From Psychrobacter sanguinis (GTDB lineage Bacteria; Pseudomonadota; Gammaproteobacteria; Pseudomonadales; Moraxellaceae), in the NCBI RefSeq assembly GCF_020736705.1, contig NZ_CP085990.1, positions 992,001-1,056,000 of the forward strand: 64,000 nt of DNA, written 5' to 3'. Under the pieces are notes generated by a model. It saw only the letters and a program-made list of their open reading frames with translations, ran no database searches and was not told where the DNA came from. Of the stretch, positions 21,787-30,060 are shown in pieces. The position numbers and the translations under genes are program-made. Every line of letters starts with the position of its first letter. Positions within the stretch are counted from its first letter, which is position 1.

Positions 21787-23178
21787 ATGTCAAATGTTAA
21801 AACAATTGCCGCCATAGCTACCCCCTTGGGCAGAGGCGGTGTGGGCATTATTCGACTGTCTGGACCTAAAGCTTATGACATCGCTTGTCAATTGACTGGT
21901 AAAGACCATTTTACCCCACGCTTGGCCAGTTTTTGTCGGTTTTATGATGACCAGCGCAACGTGCTAGATGAAGGGTTAGTATTGTACTTTAAAGCGCCGT
22001 ATTCGTTCACTGGTGAGGATGTTATCGAGTTACAGGGTCATGGTGGCATGATACTTCAAAACCAGCTGTTAGCGCGTGTTTTCGAGCTAGGCGCCCATCA
22101 AGCCCAACCAGGTGAATTCTCTTATCGCGCTTTTGAGAATGATAAGCTTGATTTATTGCAAGCTGAAGCCATCGCCGATGCTATTGATGCGACCAGTGCT
22201 GCCGCTGCCAGCAGTGCCATTCGATCTCTCACTGGCGAGTTTTCGAATAAAATTAACGACATTTTAGAAGCGTTAATTGAGCTTCGCTTGTATGTGGAAG
22301 CCTCGATTGATTTCCCTGATGAAGAAGATGTGGACTTTTTGAGTGACGGAGTGATTGAGTCGAAACTGAGTCGCATTCAAGACCGATTAAAGACCATCTT
22401 AGCCACAGCGCAACAAGGTCAATTATTACGAGACGGAGTACATGTGGTGTTGGCCGGCCGTCCCAATGCCGGCAAATCAAGCCTACTAAACAGCTTGGCC
22501 GGACAAGAGCGCGCCATTGTGACCGATGTGGCTGGGACTACCCGAGACACCCTACAAGAGACCATTGTGCTTAATGGGTTGACCATCCACTTAACGGATA
22601 CTGCGGGTCTACGTGATACGACCGATGCTGTGGAACGTATCGGTATAGAAAGGGCGCGCACTGCTATTCATCAAGCTGATTTATTGCTATTGGTTCATGA
22701 CCTATCCAAGCAGGCAAACCCGCTTGAATTGGCGACTGAATTATTTGGAACGACAGCATCAGGTACGCCTAACTTTGACCCTGCTAAGCTCTTGCTGATT
22801 GGTAATAAAAGAGACTTAGTTGAACAGCAGCAGTCACAGAATTTGAGTGATAAAGTAGATGTCTCTGGTTATGAGCAGGTTAATGTTTCATGTGAAACAT
22901 CAGAGGGTATTGACTGTTTAATCGCTACTCTGTGTGACAAAGTTGGCTTCCATCCGCCTGAGAATAGCCTGATAGCTCGCACTAGACACTTAGATGCGCT
23001 GAGGAGAACTCAGCAGCACTTAAACGATGCACACCTACAATTGGTTGAATACCAAGCCGGTGAATTAGTGGCAGAAAGTTTACGTCAAGGCCAGTATAGC
23101 TTGGGCGAAATCACTGGCGAATTTAGTGCAGATGATTTACTGGGCCGAATTTTTGGCAGCTTCTGTATTGGTAAATAG
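21787..23178 (+). CDS. mnmE: tRNA uridine-5-carboxymethylaminomethyl(34) GTPase MnmE
   Basis: GTPase that, with MnmG, installs the cmnm5 group on wobble uridine 34 of several tRNAs. It is 463 residues. The amino-terminal tetrahydrofolate-binding domain begins IAAIATPLGRGGVGIIRLSG. The G domain shows G1 GRPNAGKSS, G3 DTAGLRDT and G4 NKRD, inserted in a helical domain. The protein ends in the essential CIGK cysteine motif. A parS-like palindrome (22884-22899) is embedded in the G domain and read as NVSCETSEG. The usual partner mnmG is not next to it. Confidence 0.97.
   Translation: MSNVKTIAAIATPLGRGGVGIIRLSGPKAYDIACQLTGKDHFTPRLASFCRFYDDQRNVLDEGLVLYFKAPYSFTGEDVIELQGHGGMILQNQLLARVFELGAHQAQPGEFSYRAFENDKLDLLQAEAIADAIDATSAAAASSAIRSLTGEFSNKINDILEALIELRLYVEASIDFPDEEDVDFLSDGVIESKLSRIQDRLKTILATAQQGQLLRDGVHVVLAGRPNAGKSSLLNSLAGQERAIVTDVAGTTRDTLQETIVLNGLTIHLTDTAGLRDTTDAVERIGIERARTAIHQADLLLLVHDLSKQANPLELATELFGTTASGTPNFDPAKLLLIGNKRDLVEQQQSQNLSDKVDVSGYEQVNVSCETSEGIDCLIATLCDKVGFHPPENSLIARTRHLDALRRTQQHLNDAHLQLVEYQAGELVAESLRQGQYSLGEITGEFSADDLLGRIFGSFCIGK
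22884..22899. promoter_or_regulatory. parS-like site (one change) in mnmE
   Basis: TGTTTCATGTGAAACA, one base from canonical, identical to the variant at the end of recF. Confidence 0.65.
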
Positions 23179-23281
23179 CCTCTGAGTAATGATAAAAGGC
23201 GGGGCAAAATGAGACTTAGCAGCCACGTGTAACTGTGCTATCTTTTAGTGACTATTAGTCTGATATAAATGAGAAAAGTAT

Positions 23282-23743
23282 ATGCAGTGTCCTTATTGTA
23301 ATGCAGATGATACTAAGGTGATTGATTCAAGACTGGCAGCAGAAGGCGCCCAGGTTCGCCGTCGCCGGCAGTGTAATCAGTGCCAAGAGCGTTTCACCAC
23401 CTTTGAGGTAGTAGAAGTGGTGATGCCGCGTATCATCAAATCCAATAACCGTATTGAGCCTTATGACTCACAGAAGCTTCGACGCTCTATACAGCTTCCC
23501 CTACAAAAACGCCCGGTCACCTTAGATGAGCAAGAGGCGATGATTAGCCGTATTGAAAAGCGTATTCGTCAATTGGGAGAGCGTGAAATCAGTAGTAAAG
23601 CCCTGGGTGAGGTAGTCATGAGTGAGCTAAAAGAGCTTGATGATGTGGCTTATGTGCGTTTTGCCAGTGTCTATCGAGACTTTCAAGACATAGAGGCGTT
23701 TCGTCAAGAATTACAAAACATTAGGCCCTCAGATAATAAATAA
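23282..23743 (+). CDS. nrdR: Transcriptional repressor NrdR
   Basis: Zinc-ribbon/ATP-cone repressor of ribonucleotide reductase genes. In 153 residues the four zinc-binding cysteines are at 3, 6, 31 and 34 (CPYC and CNQC), with the basic DNA-binding stretch RRRRQC between them, followed by an ATP-cone domain ([20 protein letters not shown] onward). It lies 103 bases after mnmE and 234 bases before ribD, the common nrdR-ribD neighbourhood of gammaproteobacteria. No NrdR box was searched for beyond visual reading; none was noticed here. Confidence 0.96.
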   Translation: MQCPYCNADDTKVIDSRLAAEGAQVRRRRQCNQCQERFTTFEVVEVVMPRIIKSNNRIEPYDSQKLRRSIQLPLQKRPVTLDEQEAMISRIEKRIRQLGEREISSKALGEVVMSELKELDDVAYVRFASVYRDFQDIEAFRQELQNIRPSDNK

Positions 23744-23977
23744 GCTTTTAGTCAATAAGCCTATACTCAATATATAAAGAGTTAACAGACAAGTTTCCAA
23801 TAAATAAACTTCAAATAAAAAAAAGCTTTAGCCAGTTAATAATCGATAATGGGGCAAATAAACGGGATAGAGTATTGTCTCTATTTTCGTGTCTCTATGT
23901 GGCTATTTTCTTGTCTATTGATTCATATTGGTATGTTTTATCCTCAAATTGCCCACTTACAATAATGGTCGTTACTT

Positions 23978-25102
23978 ATGCATGTTGACTCTTTATCTTC
24001 CCCCAATCCAACGCTTATTTCTACTGCTAACCCTGCCTCTTATTTCGCAAATATAGAAGGCATCGATACGCCACAAATCGAAGATTATTACTACATGAAT
24101 CTGGCGATAGAAGCGGCTAAAAAAGGCCTTTATACCACCCGCCCTAATCCTGCAGTAGGTTGTGTTCTGGTTAAGGATGGCTTAATTATAGGTACAGGGT
24201 TTCACCCTAAAGCAGGACAACCACATGCAGAAGTCTTTGCTTTAAGAAACGCTACACAATCGGTTGCAGCAGCGACTGCTTATGTGACCCTAGAACCTTG
24301 TAGCCATACTGGAAAAACCCCACCTTGTGCAGAGGCTTTAATCAAAGCTCAAGTAAGTAGAGTAGTGATTGCCGGTCTAGATCCGAATCCTAAAGTAGCG
24401 GGTAGAGGTGTACGATTGCTGCTAGATGCCGGTATAAAAGTCTCTGTGGGTGTGTGTACTGAACAAGCTGAACAGCTTAATTTAGGCTTTTTAAAGTCAA
24501 TGCGTACCCAAATGCCCTATGTGCGCCTAAAGATAGCCAGTAGTTTAGATGGTAGAACAGCAATGGCCTCGGGAGAATCTAAATGGATTACAGGGTCAGC
24601 AGCCCGAGAAGATGTACAACAGCTGAGGGCATTGAGCGGTGCCATTATTACGGGTAGTCAGACCATTATTAAGGATAATCCGAGCTTAAACGTGCGTTCC
24701 ACTCAATTGGGTGTCGATATTGAACAGATACCACAGCCAAAAGTGGTGGTATTGGACCGACGTCAGCGTTTAAAGGGTAGTGATTATAAGGTACTGCAAA
24801 ATGAGCAGACGCTGCTGTGGGCTGATAATGATTTAAAAACACTGTTGCACAGCTTAGTGGTAGAGCATGATATTCATGACGTGCTAATTGAAGCAGGCTC
24901 TAAAGTATCGGGTAGCTTTATTGAAGCAGGGTTGGTAGATGAATTAATTGTTTATCAAGCCCCTTGTGTGTTGGGGCATGAAGCACAGCCCATGCTAACT
25001 ATGACTGTTAATAGATTATCATCACAACGCCGCTTTAAATTGGCACACTGCAGTCAAATAGGGACCGATATTAAGCTTAATTTTGTGGCAAATGCTAGCT
25101 AG
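23978..25102 (+). CDS. ribD: Bifunctional riboflavin biosynthesis deaminase/reductase RibD
   Basis: Catalyses deamination of the pyrimidine intermediate and reduction of its ribosyl side chain, steps two and three of riboflavin synthesis. The 374-residue protein has an amino-terminal zinc deaminase domain (RPNPAVGCVLV, then PHAEVFAL with the zinc histidine and catalytic glutamate, then PCSHTGKTPPC with the zinc cysteines). A carboxyl-terminal reductase domain follows (SSLDGRTAMASGESKWITG). About 35 residues before the deaminase core are non-conserved, so an internal start is possible (for example a methionine near residue 40). No FMN riboswitch was recognised upstream. Confidence 0.94.
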   Translation: MHVDSLSSPNPTLISTANPASYFANIEGIDTPQIEDYYYMNLAIEAAKKGLYTTRPNPAVGCVLVKDGLIIGTGFHPKAGQPHAEVFALRNATQSVAAATAYVTLEPCSHTGKTPPCAEALIKAQVSRVVIAGLDPNPKVAGRGVRLLLDAGIKVSVGVCTEQAEQLNLGFLKSMRTQMPYVRLKIASSLDGRTAMASGESKWITGSAAREDVQQLRALSGAIITGSQTIIKDNPSLNVRSTQLGVDIEQIPQPKVVVLDRRQRLKGSDYKVLQNEQTLLWADNDLKTLLHSLVVEHDIHDVLIEAGSKVSGSFIEAGLVDELIVYQAPCVLGHEAQPMLTMTVNRLSSQRRFKLAHCSQIGTDIKLNFVANAS

Positions 25103-25264
25103 AGATTAATGAACATTTGTTTAGTATTCTTACAAACTATCTAATGAGCTGTGTGGTTGTAGGTACTGTCAGCCTATTAGTGTTATTTGAAGCCTACAGT
25201 AATTACGTATAGAGTTATCCACAATCGGTCATTAAAAAATTTATAAAATAAAAATTTATTTGAT

Positions 25265-25280
25265 TGTTTCACATGAAACT
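25265..25280. promoter_or_regulatory. parS-like site
   Basis: TGTTTCACATGAAACT: two changes from the canonical 16-mer, one central and one at the end. Between ribD and ribE. Confidence 0.55.
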
Positions 25281-25292
25281 GTGGATTAGTTG

Positions 25293-25308
25293 GGTTTCAC
25301 ATGAAACT
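25293..25308. promoter_or_regulatory. parS-like site
   Basis: GGTTTCACATGAAACT: inner palindrome with the same central change as its neighbour 28 bases to the left, so the two form a direct pair. Confidence 0.5.
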
Positions 25309-25347
25309 ATTTATAATGTTGTGCTACCCAAAACCAAGTATATTAAG

Positions 25348-25363
25348 CGTTTCACGTGGAACT
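25348..25363. promoter_or_regulatory. parS-like site
   Basis: CGTTTCACGTGGAACT: an intact CACGTG core but a changed right arm (GGAAC in place of GAAAC). Confidence 0.5.
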
Positions 25364-25557
25364 AAGTGTTGTTAATAACTTTAGCAGGTTTTTTAATTTC
25401 GCTGTGGATAACTATTTTAATTCTACTTTGAAGAGATATGCTGTGTGTAATTTCGCTAAAGTTATCCACAGATTGACTCGATGCTAATAGGGGTTGATTT
25501 AGAAGATGTCTAATAATTTTTGTATGCTTTTATAGCAGTTAACTATGTGGAGTATTT

Positions 25558-26160
25558 ATGTTTACAGGAATAATTGAAAGTACCGGAACCTTAAAGTCAA
25601 TCACTGAGTTAGGTGGAGATGTACGTCTAGCCATTGAATCTGACAATTTGGATTTTAGCGATGTGAAATTAGGCGATTCAATCGCCAGCAATGGCATCTG
25701 TCTTACTGTTGTAGAAATGAGTAATAACGGCTATTCAGTGGATGTTTCACGTGAAACTTTAGCTAAGACAGCCATGGGTAACTGGCAACAAGGCGATACC
25801 CTTAACCTCGAGAAAGCGATGTTACCGACAACGCGTTTTGGCGGTCATATGGTTTCAGGCCATGTAGATGGGGTAGGTAAAATCGAGTTGATGAAAGAGG
25901 ATGCTCGATCGATATACATAGAGATTGCTATTCCTGAAGCACTGAAAAAATATGCAGCTACCAAAGGGTCTATTACTGTCGATGGCATCAGTTTGACCAC
26001 CAACTTGGTTAAAGACAATATTGTTTGTTTAAATATCATTCCGCATACTGCAGAAGTGACCAACATTGGTCGTCACTGGAAAGTAGGTGGCCCAGTAAAT
26101 ATCGAAGTAGATTTAATTGCTCGTTATCTTGAGCGTCTGACCAGTGTGGCTGCTGAGTAA
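25558..26160 (+). CDS. ribE: Riboflavin synthase alpha chain
   Basis: Dismutates two molecules of 6,7-dimethyl-8-ribityllumazine to riboflavin and the pyrimidine precursor. The 200-residue protein consists of two lumazine-binding repeats: the first begins MFTGIIESTGTL, the second near residue 98 (HMVSGHVDGVGKI). The conserved SITVDGISLT lies near 140-150. A parS site (25743-25758) lies in the first repeat and is read as DVSRETL, at a position where relatives have a similar but variable DV..ETL stretch. It is separated from ribD by the DnaA-box/parS cluster. The name ribC is also used for this enzyme in E. coli. Confidence 0.95.
   Translation: MFTGIIESTGTLKSITELGGDVRLAIESDNLDFSDVKLGDSIASNGICLTVVEMSNNGYSVDVSRETLAKTAMGNWQQGDTLNLEKAMLPTTRFGGHMVSGHVDGVGKIELMKEDARSIYIEIAIPEALKKYAATKGSITVDGISLTTNLVKDNIVCLNIIPHTAEVTNIGRHWKVGGPVNIEVDLIARYLERLTSVAAE
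25743..25758. promoter_or_regulatory. parS site in ribE
   Basis: TGTTTCACGTGAAACT: canonical except for the last base. Confidence 0.85.
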
Positions 26161-26209
26161 ATAGGCTTGACTAATATTTCACTTAATATAAAGACCGTAA
26201 TTCTGTATG

Positions 26210-26254
26210 CAGTGACTATATATTCAGTGACTCTATATTCAGTAACCCTATATT
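26210..26254. repeat. Three tandem 15-bp repeats
   Basis: Units at 26210-26224, 26225-26239 and 26240-26254 (CAGTGACTATATATT and two variants with one to three changes), between ribE and its terminator. Copy number may vary between strains. Confidence 0.8.
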
Positions 26255-26292
26255 AAGCAGTTTAGCAGTTGTTAATTGGTCTGTGTCATTTG

Positions 26293-26323
26293 AGCCCTTC
26301 TTAGTTTTAGAAGGGCTTTTTTG
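26293..26323 (+). terminator. Intrinsic terminator after ribE
   Basis: AGCCCTTCT pairs with AGAAGGGCT, followed by a run of six T. The rest of the gap to fmt (26324-26633) holds no recognised gene. Confidence 0.85.
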
Positions 26324-26633
26324 TTTTGAAAATTAAGTTTGTTGCGCGAGTTAAATAGCAGCAAGCCGAGTCGACTGTTTTAAGCACAGGGTATTTTGCG
26401 CAGTGTCTAAAATCACGTACAGCTGACAAAAATAATAGCTTATGTGATTACTGGCTGAGATACTTTTAAAGTGGTTTAAATTTTTTTAACTATGATTTCG
26501 AGGTTAATTGATAGACCTTAGTAGGTTTCATGGCAGGGAGACCATAATTTCACTATAATGAAACAAGGGCAGAGTTAGGTTTACTTTATCCGCTGTCATC
26601 TTATTTCACTAAACTGTATAACGAATAAAAACT

Positions 26634-27686
26634 ATGAATATTGAAAAACAGTCTTTTACCAAGCAGCGTGTTATTTTTGCGGGTACTCCAGAATTTGCCG
26701 CCATTAGTTTGCAAGCACTTATCGAGCAGCAACAGGCGCTCAACATCGAGATTATTGCTGTGTACACCCAACCTGATCGCAAAGCAGGTCGCGGTCAAAA
26801 GCTCACTGCCTCTCCAGTAAAACAATTGGCGCTTGAGCACAATCTACCCGTTGAACAGCCGCACACTTTTAAAAAGTCGGTGGAGGAGGGACAAGCGGCT
26901 CGTGAAACCTTAGCGAATTATCAGCCAGACATTATGGTAGTGGCGGCTTACGGTCTTATTTTACCAATAGGGGTGTTAGAGACACCAACGCATGGCTGCT
27001 TGAATATTCATGCTTCATTATTACCTCGTTGGCGTGGTGCAGCACCCATTCACCGTGCGTTACTTGCCGGTGATGAACAAACAGGTATTACTATCATGCA
27101 GATGGACAAAGGTCTGGACACGGGCGATATGTTATATAAGGTGGCTTATAATATCGCCGCTGATGAAACCACAGCCAGTCTGCATGACAAAATGGCAGAA
27201 CTGGGCGCTGAGGCCATCGTTACCGTGTTAAAAGATTTACCTTGGTATCAGGCCAAAGCTGAAAAGCAAGATGATAGCTTGGCTAATTATGCTGAGAAAC
27301 TAAGTAAGTCTGAGGGTGAAATCGATTGGACTCAATCGGCGGAATTGATTGAGCGTCAGATACGGGGTATGCATCCGTATCCAGGCGCTTATACCTTTTT
27401 AGCCGATTCTGAAGGTAAGGGTGAGCCGAAACGGGTTAAAGTATTGGCAGCATTGCCAGTTAATCATTCACAAACTACGGTAGTAGAACCTGGTACGGTA
27501 ATAAGTGTTGGTAAAAATGCCATTTTAGTCGCTTGTGGTCAATCGAATACCGATTCTAATGCCGAAGGTACGACGTTACGTTTAACCCAATTGCAATTTG
27601 CAGGCAGTAAGCCAGTAACTGCTGAGCAAGTGTGTCATGGCAGTCAGCTAGATGATGGCGATAAATTTGTTGCTGCCGCTGAGTAG
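26634..27686 (+). CDS. fmt: Methionyl-tRNA formyltransferase
   Basis: Transfers formyl from 10-formyl-tetrahydrofolate to initiator Met-tRNA. The 350-residue protein has an amino-terminal formyltransferase domain starting RVIFAGTPEFAA, with the folate-binding/catalytic stretch HASLLPRWRGAAPIHRALLAGD (Asn and His of the GNIH-like segment upstream) and DKGLDTGDML. A carboxyl-terminal OB-fold domain follows (IRGMHPYPGAYTF onward). It is slightly longer than E. coli Fmt because of loops in the second domain. It is 102 bases ahead of rsmB, the usual partner, in a likely operon. Confidence 0.96.
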   Translation: MNIEKQSFTKQRVIFAGTPEFAAISLQALIEQQQALNIEIIAVYTQPDRKAGRGQKLTASPVKQLALEHNLPVEQPHTFKKSVEEGQAARETLANYQPDIMVVAAYGLILPIGVLETPTHGCLNIHASLLPRWRGAAPIHRALLAGDEQTGITIMQMDKGLDTGDMLYKVAYNIAADETTASLHDKMAELGAEAIVTVLKDLPWYQAKAEKQDDSLANYAEKLSKSEGEIDWTQSAELIERQIRGMHPYPGAYTFLADSEGKGEPKRVKVLAALPVNHSQTTVVEPGTVISVGKNAILVACGQSNTDSNAEGTTLRLTQLQFAGSKPVTAEQVCHGSQLDDGDKFVAAAE

Positions 27687-27788
27687 CTTTTATAGACAGA
27701 TAAACAGATTTCATAGAAATAGACACCATCACCTTTAATACCTCTAATTGTATTAACCATATTTAGTCATTATTAGGCATTCATTTAA

Positions 27789-29381
27789 ATGAGCAGCAAA
27801 CCAAATAGCAGTAGCCAAAACAAAACCCAAAACAAAAACGTCCGTGTTGCGGTGATTAACACCTTGTTAGCCATTCAGCAAGGACAGTCACTTAGTAGCC
27901 TTTTGGACCCATTATTAAACAGCTTAAAGGGAGAGGATAAGGGATTTGCCCATGCTTTATTGCTGACGACCTTACGCCATTGGTATGCGACCGAACGTTT
28001 ACTTGATAGCTTGTCTGATAATCCAATTGATGAGATTGAGGTACGTACCACGATTCAAGTTGGTATTACTCAACTACTTTATTTGAATGTTGCTGATCAT
28101 GCTGCGATTCATGAAACGGTAGAAGCGGTGAAATATATTGATCTGGCGCGTGCGTCAGGTTTGGTCAATGCCATCTTACGTAAAGTGGCCAAAAACCCGA
28201 ATAAGTTCCGTAAGAAAGCCAACAAAAACCACAGTTTACCTAACTGGCTAGCTCAGCAGCTAAAAGCAGATTGGCGTGAAAACTATAATGAGCTGACCCA
28301 AAGTTTGCGTCAGTCAGCGGCGATGTTCTTGCGAGTAAATCCTCTACAAAGTGACAGTGAAAGTTATTTATCACAGTTGGCTGAAGCAGAAATAGCCGCA
28401 GAATTGGTGTCACTCGAAACTTCAATTAAAACTGATACTGCGGATGAGTTGGTTGAGATTAAACAACAATTAATAGAGCTGATTGACAGCGTGCCGGTTA
28501 GTCATTTGCCTGAATTTGAAGAGGGCATTGCCAGTGTACAAGATGCGCATGCACAATTGGCGGCACCTATTATCAATGCGTTATTGCAAAAGGCAGTAAC
28601 TGCCAATCCAAAAGAGAAAGTACGTTTATTAGATGCGTGTGCAGCACCAGGCGGTAAGTTGGCACATTGGCTTGAATTATTGGGCGTGCAAGAATCAGAA
28701 CAAACTGGATTGTTTCACGTGAAACAGGATGATGAGTTAAATACGGACACCACTAATATTAGCAAGGTTGAGCTAACGGCTATTGATAACGAAGCGCCAC
28801 GTATTACCCGTATTTTTGAAAACTTAGAGCGTTTACAGCTTCCAGCGCCTATCGTGAATAGCAAACTACATCTGGATATCGAGTGCGTTGATGCCACCAG
28901 TTGGCAAGCTCAGCCAACTGATAAAGACTCTGATTCAGGATTTGATGCCATATTATTGGATGCGCCCTGTACTGCAACAGGGGTTATTCGACGTCATCCT
29001 GATATTACTTTACTGCGTACCGAGGAAGATGTGCAACATACCGCACAGTTGCAAGAGCAAATTTTGGATAACTTGTGGCCGCAGCTAAAAGTAGGTGGCT
29101 ATTTTTTATACGTTACTTGTTCAATATTAAAGCAAGAAAACGTAGAACAGATGCAAGCGTTTTTAAAACGTCATAAGGATGCGGTGGCCGTAGCTTTTGA
29201 TGACGAGCAGACCAATTGGGGTATCGAACAAGCTGTGGGACGTCAGTGTTTGCCGATATACAAAGTGTCTGAATCACTAGAGCCAACTGCTGTGGATCAG
29301 GATTCTGAGCAACAAATAGCTACCCCAGCTGCTGGTGGCGATGGTTTTTATTATGCAGTGCTGAAAAAAGTGTCCACTTAA
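27789..29381 (+). CDS. rsmB: 16S rRNA (cytosine-967-C5)-methyltransferase RsmB
   Basis: Methylates C967 of 16S rRNA with S-adenosylmethionine. The amino third is a NusB-like RNA-binding domain. The catalytic domain shows motif I (LLDACAAPGGKLAHW), motif IV with a conserved cysteine (LLDAPCTATGVIRRHPDI) and motif VI with the second cysteine (YVTCSILKQEN). It is 530 residues versus 429 in E. coli. Extra blocks lie near residues 205-240 and 305-345, the second containing a perfect parS palindrome read as LFHVKQ. The gene ends at a terminator shared with the convergent small gene. Confidence 0.95.
   Translation: MSSKPNSSSQNKTQNKNVRVAVINTLLAIQQGQSLSSLLDPLLNSLKGEDKGFAHALLLTTLRHWYATERLLDSLSDNPIDEIEVRTTIQVGITQLLYLNVADHAAIHETVEAVKYIDLARASGLVNAILRKVAKNPNKFRKKANKNHSLPNWLAQQLKADWRENYNELTQSLRQSAAMFLRVNPLQSDSESYLSQLAEAEIAAELVSLETSIKTDTADELVEIKQQLIELIDSVPVSHLPEFEEGIASVQDAHAQLAAPIINALLQKAVTANPKEKVRLLDACAAPGGKLAHWLELLGVQESEQTGLFHVKQDDELNTDTTNISKVELTAIDNEAPRITRIFENLERLQLPAPIVNSKLHLDIECVDATSWQAQPTDKDSDSGFDAILLDAPCTATGVIRRHPDITLLRTEEDVQHTAQLQEQILDNLWPQLKVGGYFLYVTCSILKQENVEQMQAFLKRHKDAVAVAFDDEQTNWGIEQAVGRQCLPIYKVSESLEPTAVDQDSEQQIATPAAGGDGFYYAVLKKVST
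28711..28726. promoter_or_regulatory. parS site (perfect) in rsmB
   Basis: TGTTTCACGTGAAACA inside a non-conserved insertion of the RsmB coding sequence. Confidence 0.92.
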
Positions 29382-29390
29382 AATGAAATA

Positions 29391-29422
29391 AACCCCATAA
29401 GTTGAGTCCGACTTATGGGGTT
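29391..29422. terminator. Terminator after rsmB, possibly bidirectional
   Basis: AACCCCATAAGT pairs with ACTTATGGGGTT around an 8-base loop, with a short T-rich tail, between convergent genes. Confidence 0.75.
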
Positions 29423-29472
29423 CTTTCAAGCATCGATAGTAACCAAGTTATAGCCAATTAACTCTAAGCGGA

Positions 29473-29760
29473 TTAGCTAAAATACTTACTTATCCCTGAC
29501 TCTAATACTTCTTTGATCTTGCCTTTTAACGGTTTGGCTAAAAAGCCTAATTTCGCTTCAAATCTTAATTTATTGGCATCCAAAGTGGCTTTACCATCAA
29601 TACCTTTACGGCTGATAGTGACATTATCTTCATTCTCGCCTTCCACATAAGTGGCATCAAGACCAAACTTTTCTTTAGAACTTTCAAGCCACTTTTTAGC
29701 TTGCTCACGGGCTTTACTAAACTCTAAATTGTGTTCTTTTTCGATTTCAATATCTGCCAT
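29473..29760 (-). CDS. Polyhydroxyalkanoic acid system (PHA_gran_rgn) family protein
   Basis: The 95-residue protein matches the small family annotated as putative polyhydroxyalkanoate-granule system protein. It has an amino-terminal I-x-x-E-H-x-L stretch (IEIEKEHNLEFSKARE), a central G-x-DG segment (SRKGIDGKATLDANKLRFEAKLGFL), and a closing LKGKIKEVLESGISKYF. The family's biochemical role is unclear; the name comes from occurrence near PHA genes, none of which is seen here. It is soluble, with no signal peptide. A good ribosome binding site (AGGAAT) precedes the start. Confidence 0.8.
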   Translation of the reverse strand: MADIEIEKEHNLEFSKAREQAKKWLESSKEKFGLDATYVEGENEDNVTISRKGIDGKATLDANKLRFEAKLGFLAKPLKGKIKEVLESGISKYFS

Positions 29761-30060
29761 GGTGTTATTCCTTTTTATAAATTATTAAGTGGTTGAATGA
29801 CTCTCTAGACTGAATATTACAACTCAGACATAGTAAACTATTTATAGCATTAAATTACATGACTAACAAATTAGTTATGTAGAGTGACTGGTAGCTTCAG
29901 GTGATGATTCTTCAAGCTGATGAAAGTGTAGTTAACTCCAAGACTAAAGTTTAAAATCATTTCAAAAACCAATAAGCCGTTTATTTGATATGGCTTATAC
30001 TTAAAAATATGCTACTCTTTTTGTACTACAACTTTATATGATTCTTTGACAGGACAAGAC

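Larger units (their letters stand above)
25215..25470. promoter_or_regulatory. Second DnaA-box cluster with parS-like sites
   Basis: In the 455-base ribD-ribE gap, perfect DnaA boxes lie at 25215-25223, 25403-25411 and 25462-25470, with a near match at 25280-25288 (TGTGGATTA). Three parS-like palindromes (25265, 25293, 25348) sit between them. An AT-rich tract at about 25228-25264 lies next to the first box. The arrangement resembles an origin or a DnaA-titration locus about 8 kb from the main oriC. It may also simply regulate ribE. Confidence 0.6.

Noticed and set aside
23744..23977. FMN riboswitch ahead of ribD
   Set aside because: The conserved RFN blocks were not seen, and the gap is AT-rich without the expected paired elements.
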